Source: Forficula auricularia (lineage: Eukaryota; Arthropoda; Insecta; Dermaptera; Forficulidae). Taken from it: DNA of 64,000 nt. Below, one piece after another: positions 30,532-41,720 of this stretch. A program made the position numbers and the translations under genes. The notes below the pieces were generated by a model. It saw only the letters and a list, made by a program, of their open reading frames with translations, was not told where the DNA came from and did not search any database. The stretch spans positions 1 through 64,000 of the forward strand of contig JALMQS010000913.1 of the NCBI GenBank assembly GCA_024734495.1, read 5' to 3'. Each line of letters starts with the position of its first letter. Within the stretch, counting starts at the first letter, position 1.

Positions 30532-31468
30532 ACAGGGTATGGTCAAGTATTCTAATCGTGCATGAAAAAAGTGTTTTTTTCCTTCTTTTTTTCAAAATAT
30601 CTCAAAAACGGCTGAAACTATTTTGATTAAAAAATTGAGCCAATCCATGGCATTTCGCTCTATAAAAAAGCTCTAATAAGTGAACATCGAAAAAATTATA
30701 TTTTTTGAGATAATAATTGTTTTATCAAAATGTCTGTTAGTCTGGTTGTCAGTTAGTTTGTGCGTTACCAAATTTTTGTGGACGAGCTAGCTCAAAAACT
30801 AGTTTGAATATCAAAACCAAATTTCACACGTAGTTTTGGTCCATTGAGATTAAGATCTGATTAGATTTTGGTGCATATCGACCCAAAATTAAGGGGGTGG
30901 AGGGAGGTTAAAAGTTAAAAATCTAGGTCGTTTGAGCAAACTCAACCAAATTTTGTATACATAATCAGTGACTCCAGAAGTTTAAAAATGCAAAATCTAA
31001 CCGCCCAAAATGGGGGGAGGGGTCAAAAAATGAAAATCTTGGCCATTTACCAAACTCAACCAAATTTTGTATACATAATCAGTGGGTCACAGGTCTAAAA
31101 TCAAAAACTAACCACCCAAAATGGGGGAGGGCGGGTGGAGTGTCAAAGAATGAAAATCTTGGCCATTTACCAAACTCAACCTGTATACATAATCAGTGGG
31201 TCACAGAAGTCTAAAAATGCAAAAACTAACCACCCAAAATGGGGGGAGGGGGCTGGCGGAGGGTCATAAAATGAAAATCTTGGCCATTTACCAAACTCAA
31301 CCAAATTTTGTATACATAATCAGTGTGCCCCCAGGTGTCTAAAAATGCTAAAACTAACCCATTCCCTACATGATTAAAAATAATTTTATTAAATATTAAT
31401 GTAAGTGAGAGGCCAGGTTGTATGGTAAAGTCAAGTGGATGGCCAGATCAGAACACGTCAGCTTATTT
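30532..31468 (+). repeat. Family B Helentron-like element (copy B2)
   Basis: It starts ACTTTACCATAC at 30532, has GTATGGTAAAGT at 31420-31431 and ends CAGCTTATTT at 31468. It holds about four units of the ~115-base minisatellite (about 30940-31340). Compared with the empty site, it sits inside a T7 run with no duplication beyond T residues. Confidence 0.85.
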
Positions 31469-31585
31469 TATTTTAGAAAAATTTAATTTGAAACCTTGTT
31501 TTTTTATTATTTATTGAAATTATTTTTAACATAAGCTTTAATGATAGAAATTGTAATATATTTTTTAGAATTATTAAATATATAC

Positions 31586-32180
31586 CGATTCGATGTAAAC
31601 TTGAATTGGAACGAACCATCATTGAACATGTGATGTCATTTAAATATCTCGGATGTCACATCACCATCGACCGAAATTTATACAACGAAGTGAAAGAACA
31701 AACTATAAAGAGTTCAAAAATATCTGGATATCTTCGAAAAACCCATTCATGACCATATAATCCAAAATGAAGATATACAAAACGACTGTGAGAGCCTATT
31801 ACTACTTATAGGGCTGAAACCGAAAGAACTAAGCAGTTGATGAGAACAACAGAAATGAAACATTAAGATCTGCAATTGGTGTCCCATTGTGGGATAGGAT
31901 GAGAAACAAAGATGGGAGGGACCAGTGCAATATACAGGACATAAATAAATGGATCCGAGTGCGCCGAAAAGAATGGAGCAACCATGTCGATAGAGCCAGC
32001 GAAGAGCGGCTATTGAGAATAGCCAGGGATGGAAAACTAGCACCAGTGAGACCTAGAGGCAGACTCCCGAAGAGGTGGGCTGAAGAGCTGTGGATTCCTC
32101 CCCCACAGAGACCTGAGGCATTGTGAAGAAAAACAGGCTAATAGTCTACAATAAAAGAAAACAAAGAAAAGAAGAAGAAC
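31586..32180 (+). pseudogene. 3' end of a LINE (reverse transcriptase C-terminus)
   Basis: The plus strand encodes, with stops and frame changes, the C-terminal region of a LINE ORF2. Readable blocks include MSFKYLGCHITIDRNLYNEV (about 31633-31692), TTEMKTLRSAIGVPLWDRMR, then WIRVRRKEWSNHVDRASEER, and RPRGRLPKRWAEELW near the end (32055-32095). This is the common insect endonuclease-reverse transcriptase type (RTE/CR1-like). The catalytic part is absent, as expected of 5'-truncated LINE insertions. The tail is AGAAGAAG-like, and short TATACC repeats flank the fragment (about 31580-31585 and 32188-32193). The only long frame is 31887-32126. It is not functional. Confidence 0.8.
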
Positions 32181-32430
32181 TTTATACCTAAATAAAATAT
32201 TTCTTTGATTATTAGCAATTTAAAATCTTTTGCCATATAGATACATTTTCTTAACAGCTAAGTTGTTTTTTTATTTTAGAAAAGTTTAATTTGAAACCAT
32301 GTTTTTTATTATTTAATTAAATTATTTTTAACATAAGAATTATTGATATAAATAGTAATATAATATATCAACATTAGGGTGTCCCAAAAAAATTTAAGTC
32401 TTTTTTTAACGCATACTCTCTTAATTTTTA

Positions 32431-33951
32431 ATTTATCCAATGCGAAGCATGGGGAAAGTATTGTAATCGGTCTCGCGGCAAGCGCGACTTCAAAGGGTCC
32501 TCAGTTAAAGACTACGGAACCCATGGACTCAATTAAGGTCACAAATTGAAGTATTCAACTAGATTGAATTTTAGCACGTGACGGTTTTGCCAAAAATTAC
32601 CTGGGATCTTGTCGAGAGGCCAAAAAGTGCCATTTTTTTGGAAGTGCGTCGTGATGGATGGATGGATGGATGTATTATATGTTAACGTTTTTTCGTCCAC
32701 GATTTTTCCACACCGTTGCACTGATTGAATTGAAATTGAAAACCTACCATTAGTTTAACAAAATGAAGCGCTTATTAGTTTTTGGTGCATATCGGTCCAC
32801 AAACATTAGTACATTATTTCAGTACTTTTTAGTTTTTTCTAAATATCTTGAAATTGACTTAACCAATTTTGATGAAATTTAATATCCTAATTAAGTAGCT
32901 TGGGGACCACAAATAAAGTTAAATAAAGTTTTTAGTAAAATTATATTTTAAAGTACTTTATTCTAGAGTAATATAGTACTTTTTTTATTTTAATTTTTTA
33001 TTTTAAATTCCTTAAAATTTATTCATTTGATCGTTTTAATATAGCTCATTCAACCTAACTTAAGTAAGAATGGATAGGCTTCTCGCTGTGAAATGCTAAA
33101 AATTTGGCAGGAAATTTTATAAGTAACCATAGCACCTGTGTTGTTTTCTTATCCGTTATCTTTGACTGAAGACATGGAGGAATCGAGTTAAAATCAAAAA
33201 TAGTGATTGATTCTCATCTAGTACTTGAGAAATAAACATTCTATATTGGATTTTTGACGTTTCTGTTTTTATTGGTAACCATTGCAGAAGACATGGAGGA
33301 ATTGACTTAAAATCAAAAATAGCGATTGATTCTCATCTATTACTTGAGGAATAATAATTCTACATTAGATTGTTGACGCCTCGATTATTATTGGTAACCA
33401 TTGCTGAAGACATGGAGGAATCGACTTAAAATCAAAAATAACGATCGATTCTTGTCTAATATTAGAGGAATAACCTTATTGCATTCCATTTTTGATGTTT
33501 TGACTATTAATGACAACCTCTACTGAAAACGTGGAAGAATCGACTTAAAATCAAAAAAGATTAAATTCTTTTATGGCAAACAACTCAAGCTTGATTTTAA
33601 GTCGATTCTTCCACGTTTTCAGTAGAAGTTGCCATTAATATTCAAAACATCCAAAATGGAATGCAATAAGGTTATTCCTCTAGTATTGTCTCTAATCGAT
33701 TGTTATTTTTGATTTTAAGTCGATTCCTCCATGTCTTCAGCAATGGTTACCAATAATAATCGAAGCGTCAAAAATCTAATGTAGACTGGTTATTCCTCGA
33801 CTGTTAAATGAGAATCAATCGCTATTTTTGAATTTAAGTCAACATGGACTGCAAATAGCAAGTGATATCAGATTAATAATAAAGGAATAAACATATTAAT
33901 ATTTCAAATGAATTTGGATAAAGTTTAGCAACGATCCGTTGCAGTTTATTT
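32431..33951 (+). repeat. Family A element (copy A3)
   Basis: It begins ATTTATCCAATGCGAAGCAT (first C of the consensus changed) and ends with TTGGATAAAGT (33914-33924), hairpin GCAAC/GTTGC (33928-33942) and AGTTTATTT. The centre is a foldback of ~118-base units around about 33590. Confidence 0.85.
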
Positions 33952-34339
33952 TGTTTGATGTCAAAACAATTATAAATGAAATATCGTGTACGCCTGACGA
34001 AAGCAACCTGTGCCGACTTGCGAGCAAAACATGTCAAGTGCTCTAGGCGAACGCGAGCTGACATATCCAGGTGATTGTAATCGCTTGCTATTTTGTTAGT
34101 AAATGCATTATTTTCAAATTAGCCGACGATAATCGATGGAATTACGCAGTTCTAAAAGAGTATATTTTTAATAAGGGACGTGAAAAATAAAATAACGGGT
34201 TTAAAACTTGTCTCTAATGGATAAATTCTGCCAGTTTTGTTTTACAATATTCGTGAAGAAATTTAACTGTTAATGAAAGCGCAAATCTCACTATTCGCGA
34301 GTACATTATATCTATAGGGAAAAATTTTTGCCTGATTTA
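33952..34339. other. Spacer
   Basis: No recognisable gene. It may be the upstream part of the degenerate transposase-like gene that follows, since composition is higher in G/C than the repeats. Confidence 0.4.
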
Positions 34340-34980
34340 GATGCTCGGAAATCAAAGAAGAACGTCTTCCAATTTTATATGGAAATAAAGAACAACTTAT
34401 TGAAGTGGTAAGTTGGAAAGCTTTTTCGCAAGCTAGATTGGAACGCGATTGTAAACTGGAATCTTGAATAAGATAAAGTGCATATTCTTTGTTGTGATAC
34501 TACAGCTTCAAATACAGCTCGTATCAAAGGCTGCTCCAACAACAACTTAATAGAGAAATGTTTATTTTTGCTTGCCGCCATCACGTATATGAATTGGTGT
34601 TAAAAAAAAGTGAAATTCAGTCAAGTGACTACAAACCCTGATAGTCCACTCTTCGAAAAATTCCGAGATAACTGGAAATCGATCCTGCTAAAATACAGTG
34701 GTATAAATAAAAGCTTACATTGTGCCTGACTGTTTGCCAAATTGACAATTTGTGTGAGTTTTACCGAAATGAAATGACCAAAAAAAAAAAAAAAAAATAG
34801 CCAGAGATGACTATCGAGAGTCAATAGAGCTTTTTTTTTACATTTTTAGGCGGAGACACAGAGAGAAAATTTAAAATTCGACCTCCAGGTGCCATTCTGC
34901 ATGGATTTCGTAAGAACATCAGAAGACTTATCCTGACTGTACAAAGGAAAATTTGAAAATCAAATTTAAGAATTATATTT
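34340..34980 (+). pseudogene. Degenerate transposase-like gene
   Basis: The plus strand reads, through several frameshifts and stops, VHILCCDTTASNTARIKGCS (about 34468-34530), then a CLFLLAAIT/CRHH-type block, then TTNPDSPLFEKFRDNWKSI (about 34628-34683). These blocks recall a family of arthropod hAT-related proteins with a C-DTTASNTG and an ACRHH motif. The CRHH block is only recovered by changing frame. An A15-type run (about 34779-34795) interrupts it later. It is a dead relic; the family name rests on motif memory and should be tested. Confidence 0.5.
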
Positions 34981-35229
34981 TCTAAATATTAAATAGGTAT
35001 ATCATTTGGACATATACGTGTTTTATTTACCAAATAAACATTGAGTTCTAGAATCCTTCCATATTAACTAAGTACAAATTTTCATGTAATATGTTTGGCA
35101 TCAAGTCGGCACAAGTTATCCAATCGCAATAATATTTATTATTTGAATTTTGAGGTCACACTGAAAAAATAGAGGGCATGCGTATCTGATTACCCGAAAA
35201 AATCCTCCCTTATCAACATATTATTTAAT

Positions 35230-35537
35230 AAATTTCTTCCAGAACTTAAGTGACTTGATTTAAATTTTTCGTTAAATTGAAGGGTTGGTTTTGTCACAAA
35301 TATGAACGAGATGTATGTATGATTTCAAATTATTATAAAAAAACATTTTGTGTTATATAATTCTCTATAAAAAGAAAAGATGTAAATAAGTGTTTCATTT
35401 CAATTTTTAGAACTACTGAGGAAGGTCGACCAGTGGTGACCGAAACTGTATAGATTATCAATTAAATAATACAAATAGTTATTAAAATTATTGTTTTATT
35501 ATATTTGTGACAAAACCAACCTTCAATTTAACGAAAA
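35230..35537 (+). mobile_element. 308-bp palindromic P2 mini-element with hammerhead
   Basis: It is flanked by ATATTATTTAAT (35218-35229 and 35538-35549), an exact 12-base duplication. The ends GTTAAATTGAAGG...TTGTGACAAA are inverted copies of one P2 terminal region. It contains a hammerhead-like motif and no ORF. It has the ends of the full P2 copy at 8128-10066 and so was probably moved by PLE enzymes. Confidence 0.8.
35416..35457 (+). ncRNA. Hammerhead-like motif in the P2 mini-element
   Basis: CTGAGGA, GGTC...GACC, GAAA, CTGTATAGATT. One base is inserted after the GTATAG relative to other P2 copies. Confidence 0.5.
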
Positions 35538-35574
35538 ATATTATTTAATGTAGTTCGTATTTTTACTTTATCCA

Positions 35575-37414
35575 ATGCGAAGCATGGAGAAAGTATTGTA
35601 ATCGGTCGCGCGGCAAGCGCGACTTCAACAGGGTCCTCAGGTAAAGACTACGGAACCCATGGACTCAATTAAGGTCACAAATTGAAGTATTCAATGAGAT
35701 TGAATTTTAGCACGTGACGGTTTTGCCAAAAATTACCTGGAATCTCGTCGAGAGGCCAAAAAGTGCCATTTTTTTTGGAAGTGCGTGGGAATGGATGTAT
35801 GTATGTATGTATGTGTGTGTGTTATCGTTTTTTTCGTCCACGATTTTTTCCACACCTTTGCGCTGATTGAAATGAAATTGAAAACCTAGCATTCTTTTAA
35901 CAAAATGAAGCGCTGATTAGTTTTTGGTACATATCGGTCCACAAACATTAGTACTTTATTTCAGTACTTTTTTAGTTTTTTCTAAATATCTTGAAAATGA
36001 CTTAACCAATTTTGATGAAATTTAATATCCTAATTAAGTACCTTGGGGACCACAAAAAAGGTTAAATAAAGTTTTTAGTAAAATCATATTTTAAAGTACT
36101 TTACTCTATAGTAAAATAGTACTTTTTTAATTTTAAATTCTTTAAAATTTATTCATTTGATCGTTTTAATATAGCTCATTTAATCTAACTTAAGTAAGAA
36201 TGGTTAGGCTTCTCGCTGTGAGATGGTAAAAATTTGGGAGGAAATTTTATAAGTAACCATAGCAACCGCGTTGTTTTCTTATCCGTTACCATTGCTGACG
36301 ACATGGAGGAATCGACTTAAAATCAAAAATAGCGATTGATTCTCATCTAGTACTTGAGGAATAACCATTCTATATTGGATTTTTGACGTTTCGGTTTTTA
36401 TTGGTAACCATTGCTGAAGATATAGAGGAATCGAGTTAAAATCAAAAATAGCGATTGATTCTCATCTAGTACTTGAGGAATAACCATTCTATATTGGATT
36501 TTTGAGGTTTCGGTTTTATTGGTAACCATTGCTGAAGACATGGAGGAATCGACTTAAAATCAAAAATAGCGATTGATTCTCATCTATTACTTGAGGAATA
36601 ATAATTCTACATTAGATTTTTGACCCTTCGATTATTATTGGTAACCATTGCTGAAGACATGGAGGAATCGGCTTAAAATCAAAAATAACGATCGATTCTT
36701 ATCTAATACTAGAGGAATAACCTTATTGCATTCCATTTTTGATGTTTTGACTATTAATGGCAACCTCTACTGAAAACGTGGAAGAATCGACTTAAAATCA
36801 AAAAGACTAAATTCTTTTGTAAACAACTCAAGCTTGAGTTGTTTGCCATAAAAGAATTTAGTCTTTTTGATTTTAAGTCGATTCTTCCACGTTTTCAGTA
36901 GAGGTTGCCATTAATAGTCAAAACATCAAAAATGGAATGCAATAAGGTTATTCCTCTAGTATTAGATAAGTAATTGATCGTTATTTTTGATTTTAAGCCG
37001 TTTCCTCCATGTCTTCATCAATGGTTACCAATAATAATCGAAGCGTCAAAAATCTAATGTAAAATTGTTATTCCTCGAGTATTATATGAGAATCGATGGC
37101 TATTTTTGATTTTAAGTCGATTCCTCCATGTCTTCAGCAATGGTTACTAATAATAACCGAAACGTCAAAAATCCAATGTAGAATGGTTATTCCTCGACTA
37201 TTAAATGAGAATCGATCATTATTTTTGAATTAAAGTCAATATGAACTGCAAATTGCAAGTGATATCTGATTAATAATAAAGGAATAAACATATTATTTTT
37301 TTATTGTTAAAGGATAAATAATTAATATATCCAGTACACACCAAGCCAGCAAAACATATTAATATTTCAAATGAATTTGGATAAAGTTTAGCAACGATCC
37401 CTTGCGGTTTATTT
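35575..37414 (+). repeat. Family A element, longest copy (A4)
   Basis: The 5' end is ACTTTATCCAATGCG; TTGGATAAAGT is at 37377-37387, hairpin GCAAC/TTGC (37391-37405), end GGTTTATTT. Four ~118-base units in the left half (about 36294, 36413, 36531, 36650) are mirrored in the right half around a centre at CAAGCTTG (36829-36836). A small ~75-base insertion between AACATATTA repeats lies at 37275-37355. Confidence 0.88.
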
Positions 37415-38319
37415 TTTCAGTAAAACATCTTACACACGCCAAGGATCTTTTCCATAAGAGAGCTTCGAGCAGAGAAGACGCCTGCAGGTAGGCAATTACT
37501 CGACTCCTCTTTTTCCACTCTCTCCGCATGTTATACAGGGTGTTCCACAGAACTCGTTCATTAAAAGTTTTCATGGAAGGAGTTGAGAGAAAATTTTGAA
37601 CTTTGACATATTCATGTTTTGGAATATGCTCTTTTTAAATATATTTCTTGTTTTCTATGGAACCCCCCAAATATATTTCTATTATTAAATTAAGTGTTAA
37701 AAACTAAGATGATTTTCTGTAATCATTTCTAAAATTTATAATTTCTGAGTTATTTTAGATAGTTTGTAAAATCTACTAATTTAGCTTTCATCTTTAAAAA
37801 TTAATAATAATTAAACTATTGTTTGTAGAATTAATTTGATCAATCTGAACTCTTAATTAGACATTAAAGAATCTTTATTTAATTATATAAAATTAAGGTT
37901 TTGTCTGTACATTGGTCCAAATCACGCCAAATTTTGGTTGCACACGTTTCAAGCAAAGTTATGAACGAAAACACCCTCAACAAAATTCCTGTCTGTCTGT
38001 CTGTCTGTCTGTTTCAGTGGTTTCCGCGAAAAGTTGCTCACGATTCACGTCAAAACGGCTGAAGGGATTATTATGAAATTTCATATTTGTATCAGAGGTC
38101 TTCTAACTTACGTTTTTAGCTATATAACGTTTTGATATTTTGACCCCAAAAGGGGGTTTGGGGGGGTGCACGAATGAAAATTATCAAATAACTCTTAAAC
38201 TATTAACTCTACGGGAAATTTTATAATGAGCAAAGTTGTAGGGGATGTGATTTCTGACAACTTTTGTTTAAAAAAATTCCCCCAAAAACCACCCAAAAAG
38301 GGGGGGAAGGAGAAAAATA

Positions 38320-39110
38320 TATAAATTCTTGCCCTTGGAGCAAACTCAACCAAATTTTGTATACATAATCTGTAGGCCTCTAGAGAGCTAGAAATGCAAA
38401 AACTAACCACCCAAAATGGGGGGGGGTCAAAAAATGAAAATTCTTGCTCTTGGACCAAACTCAACCAAATTTTATATACATAATCTGTGGGCCTCTAGAG
38501 AGCTAGAAATGCAAAAACTAACCACCCAAAATGGGGGGGCGTCCCCAAAATGGGGGGTCAAAAAATGAAAATTCTTGCTCTTTGACCAAACTCAACCAAA
38601 TTTTGTATACATAATCTGTGGGCCTCTAGAGAGCTAGAAATGCAAAAACTAACCACCCAAAATGGGGGGGGGTCAAAAAATGAAAATTCTTGCCCTTGGA
38701 GCAAACTCAACCAAATTTTGTATACATAATCTGAGGGACTCTAGAAAGCTAGAAATGCAAAAACTAACTACCCAAAATGGGGGGGGGGGGTCAAAAAATG
38801 AAAATTCTTGCTCTTGGACCAAACTCAACCAAATTTAGTATACATAATCTGTGGGTCTCTAGAGAGCTAGAAATGCAAAAACTAACCACTTAAAAAAGGG
38901 GGGGGGTCAAAAAATGAAAATTCTTGCCTTTTGGAGCAAACTCAACCAAATTTTGTATACATAATCTGTGGGACTCTAGAGAGCTAGAAATGCAAAAACT
39001 AACCACCTAAAATGGGGGGGGGGGTCAAAAAATGAAAATTCTTGCTCTTGGACCAAACTCAACCAAATTTTGTTTACATAATCTGTGGGTCACTAGAAGG
39101 CTAGAAATGC
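38320..39110 (+). repeat. ~116-bp minisatellite, about seven units
   Basis: Each unit reads CAAACTCAACCAAATTTTGT, ATACATAATCTGTGGG, CTAGAGAGCTAGAAATGC, AAAAACTAACCACCCAAAAT and a G run. Units begin at about 38341, 38457, 38587, 38703, 38819, 38937 and 39055. Related single units occur in family B copies and at 54120-54240. Confidence 0.88.
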
Positions 39111-39111
39111 A

Positions 39112-39650
39112 AAAACTGGGTGCGGGGGTGGAGTGGGGGTGGGTTAGGGCATGGGATGCGCGGAGTGGAATGGCGGTGGAGTGAGGGAGTATGGCGGAGG
39201 GGGGCGAGGGGGGTGGGTGCAAGGTTGGTGGATGGGGGTTCAGGTGAGGGTCCAGTGGCGTAGTGGGGTGGTACGGGGTGGGAGTCCGAGGGAGGGGAGG
39301 TTAGAGTGTTGAAGTGGTGGTGTGGGGGCGGGGGTTGGGGTGCTGGGTGGGTTTCGTGGAGTGTGGTGGGTTGGAGTGGGGGTGAGGTTGGGGTTCGTGG
39401 GTTGGGGGCCCGAGGTGGGTGGGGTGAGGGTTGGGGTGGTGGTGTGGGGGCGGGGGTTGGGGTGCTGGGTGGGTTTCGGGGAGTGTGGTGGGTTGGATGG
39501 GGGGTGAGGTTTGGGTTCTGTGGTATGGGGGCGGGGGTTGGGCACGGGTTCATGGTGCGGGGGTAGGGGTGCTGGATGGGTCGGGGGGGAGTGTAGTGTG
39601 AGGGTGGGATTCGTGGGTTGGGGGTCCAGGGGGCGTGCCCCCTGACTAAG
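39112..39650. repeat. G/GT-rich low-complexity tract
   Basis: Nearly free of C on the plus strand; short GGGGTTGGGGTG-type motifs recur, and a ~110-base block repeats at about 39320-39420 and 39440-39530. The long proline-rich minus-strand frames here are composition artefacts. Confidence 0.8.
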
Positions 39651-40312
39651 CAAGATGGCCGCCGAAGGCGAGGCCTTGCAGCTACTATTAAATAAGATCT
39701 AGACGAGTGAAATTTAAAATATTTTTTTATTTAAAAAACTATTCATTTTAGGTATAGGGAATATTTAATAAACTCCTATTGGATTTTTAAGTAGAATTCA
39801 AAAATACTAAAATTTATTCCATGTTCTATTTGAAAAAGTTGAATATTAACAACTTTTTAATTTTCAGAAATAAAACAATTATTGTGGTCATCCTGGATAT
39901 AAAATTTGAATTTTTCTAATTAAATTAATTTCAAATTAAAGAGTTCAGATTGATCAAAATTAATTCTACAAACAATAGTTTAATTATTATTAATTTTTAA
40001 AGATGAAAGCTAAATTAGTAGATTTTACAAACTATCTAAAATAACTCAGAAATTATAAATTTTAGAAATCATTATAGAAAATCATCTTAGTTTTTAACAC
40101 TTAATTTAATGATAGAAAAATATTTGGGGGGTTCCATAGAAAACAAGATAGCTGATAGCGATTGCGGCAAAGCAGAAAGTGTTCAAAAAGTTGTTAATAA
40201 TATACATATTTAAAAAGAGCATATTCTAAAACATGAATATGTCAAAGTTCAAAATTTTCTCTCAACTCCTTCCATGAAAACTTTTAATGAACGAGTTCCG
40301 TGGAACACCCTG

Positions 40313-40599
40313 TATATTATTATAATGATACAGACGTGTGGCTTCAAGCCTTGCACATTCATTGGCTCTGTGGGCGAATACCCTGACCTGTCTAGTCTTG
40401 AATTCCCTCGAAATGCTACCCTTACAAAAAGATCCCATAATATCAAATGATATTTGAAATTGGATTTACGTACGTAGAAAGTCTCAGGAGTCAAATTTCT
40501 GTTGGACACCATGGGGGCGAGGACACAAAAATCTAACATACTCATATCCTTAGAGCTTTTTATTTATTTTTAAACTACATCATTACAATTAGACCCAGG
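40313..40599. other. Spacer inside the nested region
   Basis: No assignable gene. The minus-strand frame 40249-40545 has no recognisable domain. Confidence 0.4.
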
Positions 40600-40958
40600 T
40601 TTTGTATTCCAAATACAACTTGTTGGTAATCTAGAAAAATCCTTTCTATTAATATTTATATCTAATAAAAATGGAGTCAAAATATGCTACGATTGCGATT
40701 ATTTTTTCCGAAATCTTGATATATTTTTTCACGTTAAAAATTGAAAATCTGCCCTTTTATTCTTCAAAAGCTTTTGGGATGATTTTCCAGTCTCTTTTTA
40801 TTTTAGAAAAAAAAAAATATTAGATTGTATCAAATATGTTTTCCAGTAAGTACATAAAAATCTTAATGTTTCAAGGACGTTATTAATTTTATGTCGGGCT
40901 TCATTCATTGCAGTACTGGGCCGCATGCGGCTCGCGGGCCTCGGGCTGGACAGCCCTG

Positions 40959-41720
40959 CTATAGAGTGAACATCGAAAAATGATATTTTACGAGATATTA
41001 ATAATTTTAAAAAATGTTTCACCAAGTACCAACACCAAATTCCTTAAAAACTATTAATTATTTTGTCAAAATGTCTGTTTTTAGTATGTTAGTGAGTTAC
41101 CCAATTTTTTATACGCTCTCGCTCAAAAACTGAATATCAATATGAAATTCATAAGTAGTTTTTTGCATTGAGATTAAAAGCTGATTAGATTTTGGTTGAA
41201 ATCGAACCCAAAAATCAAGGAGGGAGAGAGTTCTTAAAAAATTAAAATATAGAATTTTCAAATTAAAAAAAGAAAGAAGATGGAATTTATTAAAATATGG
41301 CCTTATAATAAAATAGAGAGTCATTATTCCTTTCTGGAACCAAAATCGAATGAGGGGAGGGGGTTCAAAAATAGATCTAATTAAAAGATATATATGTAAG
41401 TCCTAAATCCTTTGATCGATTTGTACAAAATTTCGCATATATTTGGTATATCCTAAACGATTTTATATAAAATAACACACTGTATGAGTGGTAAGGGTTC
41501 AAAAATAATTTTAAATAATAAAATTCGGGGCAAAAAATTAAAATTTTATCCCTTTGGATCAAATTCAACCAAATTTTCTATAGATATTCTGCGGGTCCCG
41601 GGAAGGTTAGAAATTCAAAAATAACTACCCAAAATAGGAGAGAGGAGGGAGTCAAAAATGAATATTTTATCCCTTTGGATCAAATTCAAAAAGGAGTTAT
41701 TTGATTCGAATTCATCACAT
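40959..41720 (+). repeat. Family B, continuation of copy B3
   Basis: It resumes with AGTGAACATCGAAAAATGAT, then GTCAAAATGTCTGTTTTTAG and AAAAACTGAATATCAATATG, matching B1/B2 interiors, and ends in diverged minisatellite units (AATTCAACCAAATTTTCTAT near 41562). The 3' terminal repeat and hairpin are not visible. Confidence 0.65.

Larger units (their letters stand above)
30419..32375 (+). repeat. Tandem duplication of ~0.2 kb, each unit with its own insertion
   Basis: GAATTATTAAATATATACC occurs at 30419-30437 and again at about 31567-31585. The following text (CATATAGATACATTTTCTT, then ACAGCTAAGTTGTTTTT, then TAATTTGAAACC) is also repeated. Unit 1 contains family B copy B2; unit 2 contains a LINE end. 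Unit 2 is therefore an unoccupied version of the B2 site (about 32255-32285). Confidence 0.8.
37872..39685 (+). mobile_element. Non-autonomous Helitron, family I (copy I2)
   Basis: It starts near TATATAAAATTAAGGTTTTG and has a CTGT microsatellite (about 37988-38010). Then come seven ~116-base minisatellite units and a very G-rich tract. It ends with the stem GGCCGCC-GAA-GGCGAGGCC, then TTGCAGCTAC. This is the Helitron plan (5' TC, 3' hairpin plus CTRR), with the last base of CTAG changed to C here. No Rep/helicase gene is present. Confidence 0.75.
37536..40312. mobile_element. Long-TIR DNA transposon derivative, hosting a Helitron
   Basis: The ends CAGGGTGTTCC and GGAACACCCTG are flanked by TA at 37534-37535 and 40313-40314. 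The inverted arms run about 320-360 bases (37536-37855 and 39948-40312); the right arm has an extra ~60 bases near 40150-40210. A Helitron occupies the middle. No transposase is seen, and the superfamily is uncertain (TA target suggests Tc1/mariner). Confidence 0.7.
26043..40958 (-). mobile_element. hAT family G element split by ~13 kb of nested insertions
   Basis: At 26043 the sequence begins CAGGGGTGTTCAACC...TTGGCTTACACGGGCC, the reverse of the 3' end of the intact G copy at 55311. At 40958 it ends GGCTGGACAGCCCTG, the reverse of that copy's 5' end. Both ends interrupt one family B element. The flanking octamers TTATAAAG (26035-26042) and CTATAGAG (40959-40966) agree at six of eight bases. 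The outer G sequence is recognisable at 26043-26480 and 40600-40958; the rest is later insertions. Confidence 0.6.

Noticed and set aside
38320..39110. Regularly spaced repeats that could suggest a CRISPR array
   Set aside because: Units are tandem with no unique spacers, ~116 bp long, in a eukaryotic Helitron; no cas-like genes.
39101..39653. Two long minus-strand proline/threonine-rich open frames (up to 150 codons)
   Set aside because: They arise from a C-poor, G-rich low-complexity tract in a Helitron; stops are absent because of composition, and the frames overlap each other and the plus-strand glycine-rich frames.
40249..40545. 98-codon minus-strand frame
   Set aside because: It begins in unannotated spacer and ends in the transposon arm; no recognisable motif, and the arm half is a repeat.
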